From Ophiura sarsii (taxonomy: Eukaryota; Echinodermata; Ophiuroidea; Amphilepidida; Ophiuridae), in contig CM069452.1 of the NCBI GenBank assembly GCA_035610835.1, forward strand, positions 6,786,171-6,850,170: a stretch of 64,000 nt of DNA. The letters run 5' to 3'. The position numbers and the translations under genes were made by a program. The notes beneath the pieces were generated by a model that did no database searches, was not told the DNA's origin, and saw only the letters and a program-made list of their open reading frames with translations. How positions within the stretch are numbered: position 1 is the first letter of the stretch; every line of letters starts with the position of its first letter. Shown in pieces: positions 60,427 through 64,000 of the stretch.

Positions 60427-60882
60427 ATTATAGTACAAGCTTTGGCACCCAATGCACTAAATTAGACAATTGCACACTATACTTCAATCGGTTCCGATTA
60501 GCGCAAAATACAAGGTTTTTATCTCTCTGCGCGCAAAAGTAATCCCATAATACACGCTCAATTTTGGCCATACGCACACAATTTATAGACAGAATGCATG
60601 CGTTGTCCTTTTGATGCACAGTGCGCTTGTTGCATTCATATGCGCCCACACCCTTATGTATTCATTTGCTGCTGCAAGGAAGCTCGCCAATTTGGAGCTG
60701 ATCAAACTATAGCAATTTTATGAGGTACTTAATACGATACAGATGATAAATCACGAACCTGAAATTTTACTTTCAGTGTATCAAATACACACCCTATTCA
60801 ATTTTCTCAACCTTTCATTTGGCTTCAAATCATATATCTTGAAAATTTGTGCATGGTTCTCTTTTAAGATGCCTGTCCTTAC

Positions 60883-61014
60883 CTGAAGCAGTTCTCTCTC
60901 ACAGTTACGTTTGAGTGCCCTGAATCTTTTCTCATCTGCACTGGACAGCTCTCCTATCTCCACCTTCAAAGCTTGCAGTTTCTTCATCTCCTCGCTACCC
61001 TCCATGTTACTTAT
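60883..61014 (-). CDS. UPF1: UPF1 exon, domain 1C region
   Basis: It encodes [20 protein letters not shown] and then [22 protein letters not shown], the helical insertion (1C) that contacts RNA. Acceptor TTGTTCGATTCAG, donor CAG-GTAAGG, phase 0-0. Confidence 0.94.
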
Positions 61015-61426
61015 CTGAATCGAACAATATGGTATACATGTACGTAAAACTAAACAAGACACATTTGTCATCAAAATTGTTGCAATATCAGGATTATTCC
61101 TTTAAATTTTTTAAACGGGAACATTTACAATATCAGCATTCCTCGGAGGATTCTACACTTTCAGATATATCATTTGACTATCAAAGGTACACAGAAGTTA
61201 GTGATTTTGAACTATGCCTTAAATGCCTGTTTAAGGTGGATCTAAATGTAAAACAAACCTTACTCCAATGCAGCTGTGGCTTAAAATATGAATCAATTGA
61301 TTTGTTAGCTGTTTCCAGAAACTTGAAAGGGGACCTTGATGGGGAATGTTCATTTTCATTCAAACAACATAATGTAACAGATTTTAGAGACCAAAAATTG
61401 ATTTCACTTAAGTTATGACCACCTAC

Positions 61427-61574
61427 CTGGTTATGTAGAGCCAGGAATGCAACATTTGAGTCAATGGCTTCCCTACTCTTTGCTGACAGACGTACCACCT
61501 TCAAACCAGTCTTGTGTATCTTCTCCGTCAATTGATCCACGGCAATGTTACTGGGGGCACACACCAGGACTTGT
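61427..61574 (-). CDS. UPF1: UPF1 exon with motif Ia
   Basis: It encodes [20 protein letters not shown] (motif Ia), [15 protein letters not shown] and FLALHNQ. Acceptor CCACCTTTCAG, donor CAG-GTAGGT. Its first base completes Gly from the previous exon. Confidence 0.95.
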
Positions 61575-61592
61575 CTGAAAGGTGGAAAACAA

Positions 61593-61617
61593 GAATTTAT
61601 TTATTTATTTATTTGTT
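61593..61617. repeat. (ATTT)n microsatellite
   Basis: About six ATTT units in a UPF1 intron. Confidence 0.85.
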
Positions 61618-61885
61618 ATTCTGCAAAATCGACATCAACAATACAAAAATAATCAAGAAAGAGTAATACTCTAAGCAATAGGAAAAGATAGTTTCCAGAT
61701 TGCCATAACAATTAAGAAACCAACCCTGCCATATATGGTCAATCAAAGTTGATTACAAGTGTCCAATTACATTTGCCCATCCATTTAAATCTACTATCTT
61801 CATAATCTTGTTATCACTTTGTAAGTGATCAGTTTGTATAAAAAACAAAAGCTGCTTCGATTAATGCAAATAAACATGGCCTTAC

Positions 61886-61956
61886 CCCAAGCTCTGCTTT
61901 GCCAGATGGTACACGATGGTGGCAGATGTCACAGTCTTTCCAGTTCCTGGAGGGCC
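61886..61956 (-). CDS. UPF1: UPF1 exon with Walker A
   Basis: A 71-bp exon encoding [20 protein letters not shown] and then [12 protein letters not shown] is the complete ATP-binding P-loop. Acceptor CAATTTACCAG, donor GG-GTAAGG, phase 0 to 2. It was found by reading the frame between the splice sites; the long ORF at this place is in a different frame. Confidence 0.95.
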
Positions 61957-62370
61957 CTGGTAAATTGAAGAAAGAAAACAACAATGGTTTGGTCATTACT
62001 ATAAGGTATCTGATATTCAATGAATGGTACAATACAAGGTCCTTTCTCCTCATGATACTGTTCCGCTGATGGGAGGATATAAGAGCATTCGGTAGACTGC
62101 CTCAGTTGCAGCCAATTTAGAACAGATATGCTGCCTCCAGATAGAATTCTGATATAAAGATCAATGAATTATTTCATATTTGTTGTCACTAGCATTAGCA
62201 GGGGGAAAGGGAGAGGGACAATTGTCCAATGCACCTTCCAATCTTTTCTTTTTCATTTATTGGTTGATTTGAGAGTCATCATCGGTTGAAATTCAAAAAA
62301 CGAAAGCTCTTTCAATTGAAAAGTTAACCAGACCAACACATACACTGGGTCCTACATAGTAGGAAGATAT

Positions 62371-62594
62371 GTAGGAATAATGATATCCTTCTAACAAATT
62401 CATGGTGTAAAGTATAATAAGCTTATAATGCCCTCTACATCCGGTGGTAATCACTATTAAAAAACATTGAGGAGATCAGATGTCAAATAGTCTGATGAAG
62501 TGCTTAGTGAGCATGAAACGTTACACATAAATGTAAGTATAAGCTTATTATACGTTACACCATGGATTTGTCAGAAGAAAATCATCATTCCTAC
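62371..62594. mobile_element. 224-bp foldback MITE
   Basis: Arms of about 55 bp: GTAGGAATAATGATATCCTT... ACAAATTCATGGTGTAA... GTATAATAAGCTTATA, mirrored to the right end ATTCCTAC. In a UPF1 intron. Confidence 0.85.
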
Positions 62595-62648
62595 GATTTC
62601 TATGAACAATCCTGATGAATCTACACCAAGTTTCTTCAGCCTACATAC

Positions 62649-62856
62649 CTGAATGAGACTCAACGGCCGAGTGAGAACTGTGCGCACAGCAGACACTTGC
62701 GAGTGATTGAGCTCTGGGAGATTGGGGGCTGAGAAGCGTTTGGGAAGGTTGCACTTCAATACCATGTTTTCCACCTCATGTCCCAATAGCTTATGGTACA
62801 AATAGCTAGACACGGCGGTCTCATCCACAGCCAGCGTCTTCAGCGAACTCTGCATT
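62649..62856 (-). CDS. UPF1: UPF1 exon, start of helicase core
   Basis: It encodes [56 protein letters not shown] and RPLSLIQ (Q motif region), leading directly into the P-loop exon. Acceptor TCATTTGCAG, donor CAG-GTATGT. Confidence 0.94.
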
Positions 62857-63174
62857 CTGCAAATGATAGAAAAGACAAATGTTTATATTATAAGTTAATA
62901 CACAATGTAAGGCAACAGAAAAAAAATCTATTCTTAGGGCAAACGGACCTCTTAAATTTGGTCGCTCGTTAATTCTGGCTTTTTTTCTTCTTCTTTTTTC
63001 CCTTCAAAATTAAAAATGACCTTTTTTTTCGTCTTTTTTTTAAACATTTTGCTGGTATTCATTTGCACGTGAATATTCTTCACATAAAATGTCTAAAAAG
63101 TGGGTCGGATAGGTCCATAGAACAGGGTGTGTCCAAACGGCATAACAAAGCCTCCGAATAGAAGGGGCGGTTAG

Positions 63175-63400
63175 CTATAGTCGGCCGCAAATAAAAGAAA
63201 TTCAGCCCCTCTTATGTTAACCACGTTCTAGCGTAAACACGGAAGTGTGGTTGCTTTTAGTTGAATAAAATAGCACCACTTTGACCTGCCCAACGCATGC
63301 ATCCAATTGGCCTAATTGTATCTGTGACGTCAAGAATGTTACCACCCATACACATACACAGGGCAAGTGCTGAACTTCTCTGAAGGCAACTTTAACTAAG
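63175..63400. mobile_element. TATAG-family MITE, most diverged copy
   Basis: It begins CTATAGTCGGCCGC and shares GTAAACACGGAAGTG, CCAATTGGCC..ATTGTATCTGTG and GTCAAGAATGTTACCACCC with 48596-48850. The right end GAAGGCAACTTTAACTA has decayed. In a UPF1 intron. Confidence 0.6.
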
Positions 63401-63529
63401 CTCTGAAATATCTTTGGTATATAACATAACAATTCCATTGCTGTTTACCAGTTTTTCTGTTTGCTTGTTTTAATTTTGTTTGTTTCATATACTTGAACAA
63501 TGTAATTACTGTTACATTCACCCTCTTAC

Positions 63530-63653
63530 CTATCGAAGGAAGTAGACTTCCAAACAAAATCCACAACAAAGTTCTGTGTACAGTTGACTGGTACATTAAC
63601 ACCACTTTTCATCTCCATGCAGATCTCATCACCAAAGTCCTTTATTGTTGGTT
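63530..63653 (-). CDS. UPF1: UPF1 exon, domain 1B (most 5' exon in window)
   Basis: It encodes [40 protein letters not shown] and DR, matching the [26 protein letters not shown] segment. The donor AG-GTAAGAGG is clear. The acceptor may be TAAGTTCAG (63654) or ATAAG five bases earlier (exon start 63658); I chose the first because it keeps a good match. The Cys/His-rich UPF2-binding domain and N terminus lie beyond 64000. 63660-64000 shows no exon I can support. Confidence 0.85.
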
Positions 63654-64000
63654 CTGAACTTATGTAGCAAGAAAAACATGTGTTTATAGTACCTGATGAT
63701 GCATTATTATTATCATAACACAAAAGGTTAGAGAATTTGACATAATTGTATTGTATTATATAACATTGGCACCCTGTAGCAAAATTCTAATGTCACATTA
63801 CCAAAAGAATTGAAAGAATGTGAGAATAACTGGATTGTAGGGATGGACTGTTGGATTTGTCAATGTATTTATCAGTTCAATAATGTCCTGATCTGAGCAT
63901 CACGCTCGCACAATGCGCAGTGTAATGACACACTGCATTCTGTAACATTGGGCGCCCTTGCAATATGTGGCTGTTGAGGTTAGGCACCACTTGCACAGAT

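Noticed and set aside
63660..64000. A further UPF1 5' exon at the right edge
   Set aside because: No frame here resembles the preceding UPF1 segment; the next exon is probably outside the window.

Overview
This is a window of animal nuclear DNA: AT-rich, with spliced genes, long introns and many short inverted-repeat transposons. The RPS6 and UPF1 protein sequences, the phase 1-1 extracellular exons and the mix of MITEs and foldback elements fit a marine invertebrate. A deuterostome such as an echinoderm or hemichordate is my best guess, but the phylum is an inference.

Layout. (1) 532-22229, minus strand: a gene for a giant secreted protein I do not recognise. Exon 1 (21652-22229) gives a signal peptide and an acidic propeptide. 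A 13.3-kb exon 2 (1585-14912) encodes about 4,440 residues in roughly a dozen diverged Cys-containing helical repeats. Two Cys-rich exons (904-1197 and 532-708) follow. The gene probably runs off the left edge. Joining exons 1 and 2 creates a polybasic RRRKRR furin-type site, and two more KR-A sites lie inside exon 2. (2) 27294-about 36430, plus strand: RPS6, complete in five exons, with a polypyrimidine (TOP/TCT) start, a two-codon first coding exon and large repeat-filled introns. (3) 36430-52115: no convincing gene. This stretch is packed with foldback elements, MITEs and a satellite whose every unit carries paired nuclear-receptor DR1 motifs. (4) 52116-63653, minus strand: the 3' two thirds of UPF1 (RENT1), 14 exons from the end of the N-terminal region through the helicase core to the SQ tail. 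The 5' exons lie beyond the right edge.

RPS6 (40S ribosomal protein, mTOR/S6K target) and UPF1 (nonsense-mediated decay helicase, SMG1 target) are housekeeping genes and are unrelated to the giant secreted protein. The most unusual points are: the repetitive giant proprotein; a recent 129-bp tandem amplification of the SQ-rich UPF1 exon, in which each unit ends in a perfect or one-base-broken 5' splice site; a one-base homopolymer frameshift in UPF1 helicase motif III; and the DR1 satellite. Intergenic and intronic space is dominated by non-autonomous DNA transposons: TTAA-type, hAT-like, TA-type foldbacks and a TATAG family. I found no tRNA, rRNA, CRISPR array or viral gene.
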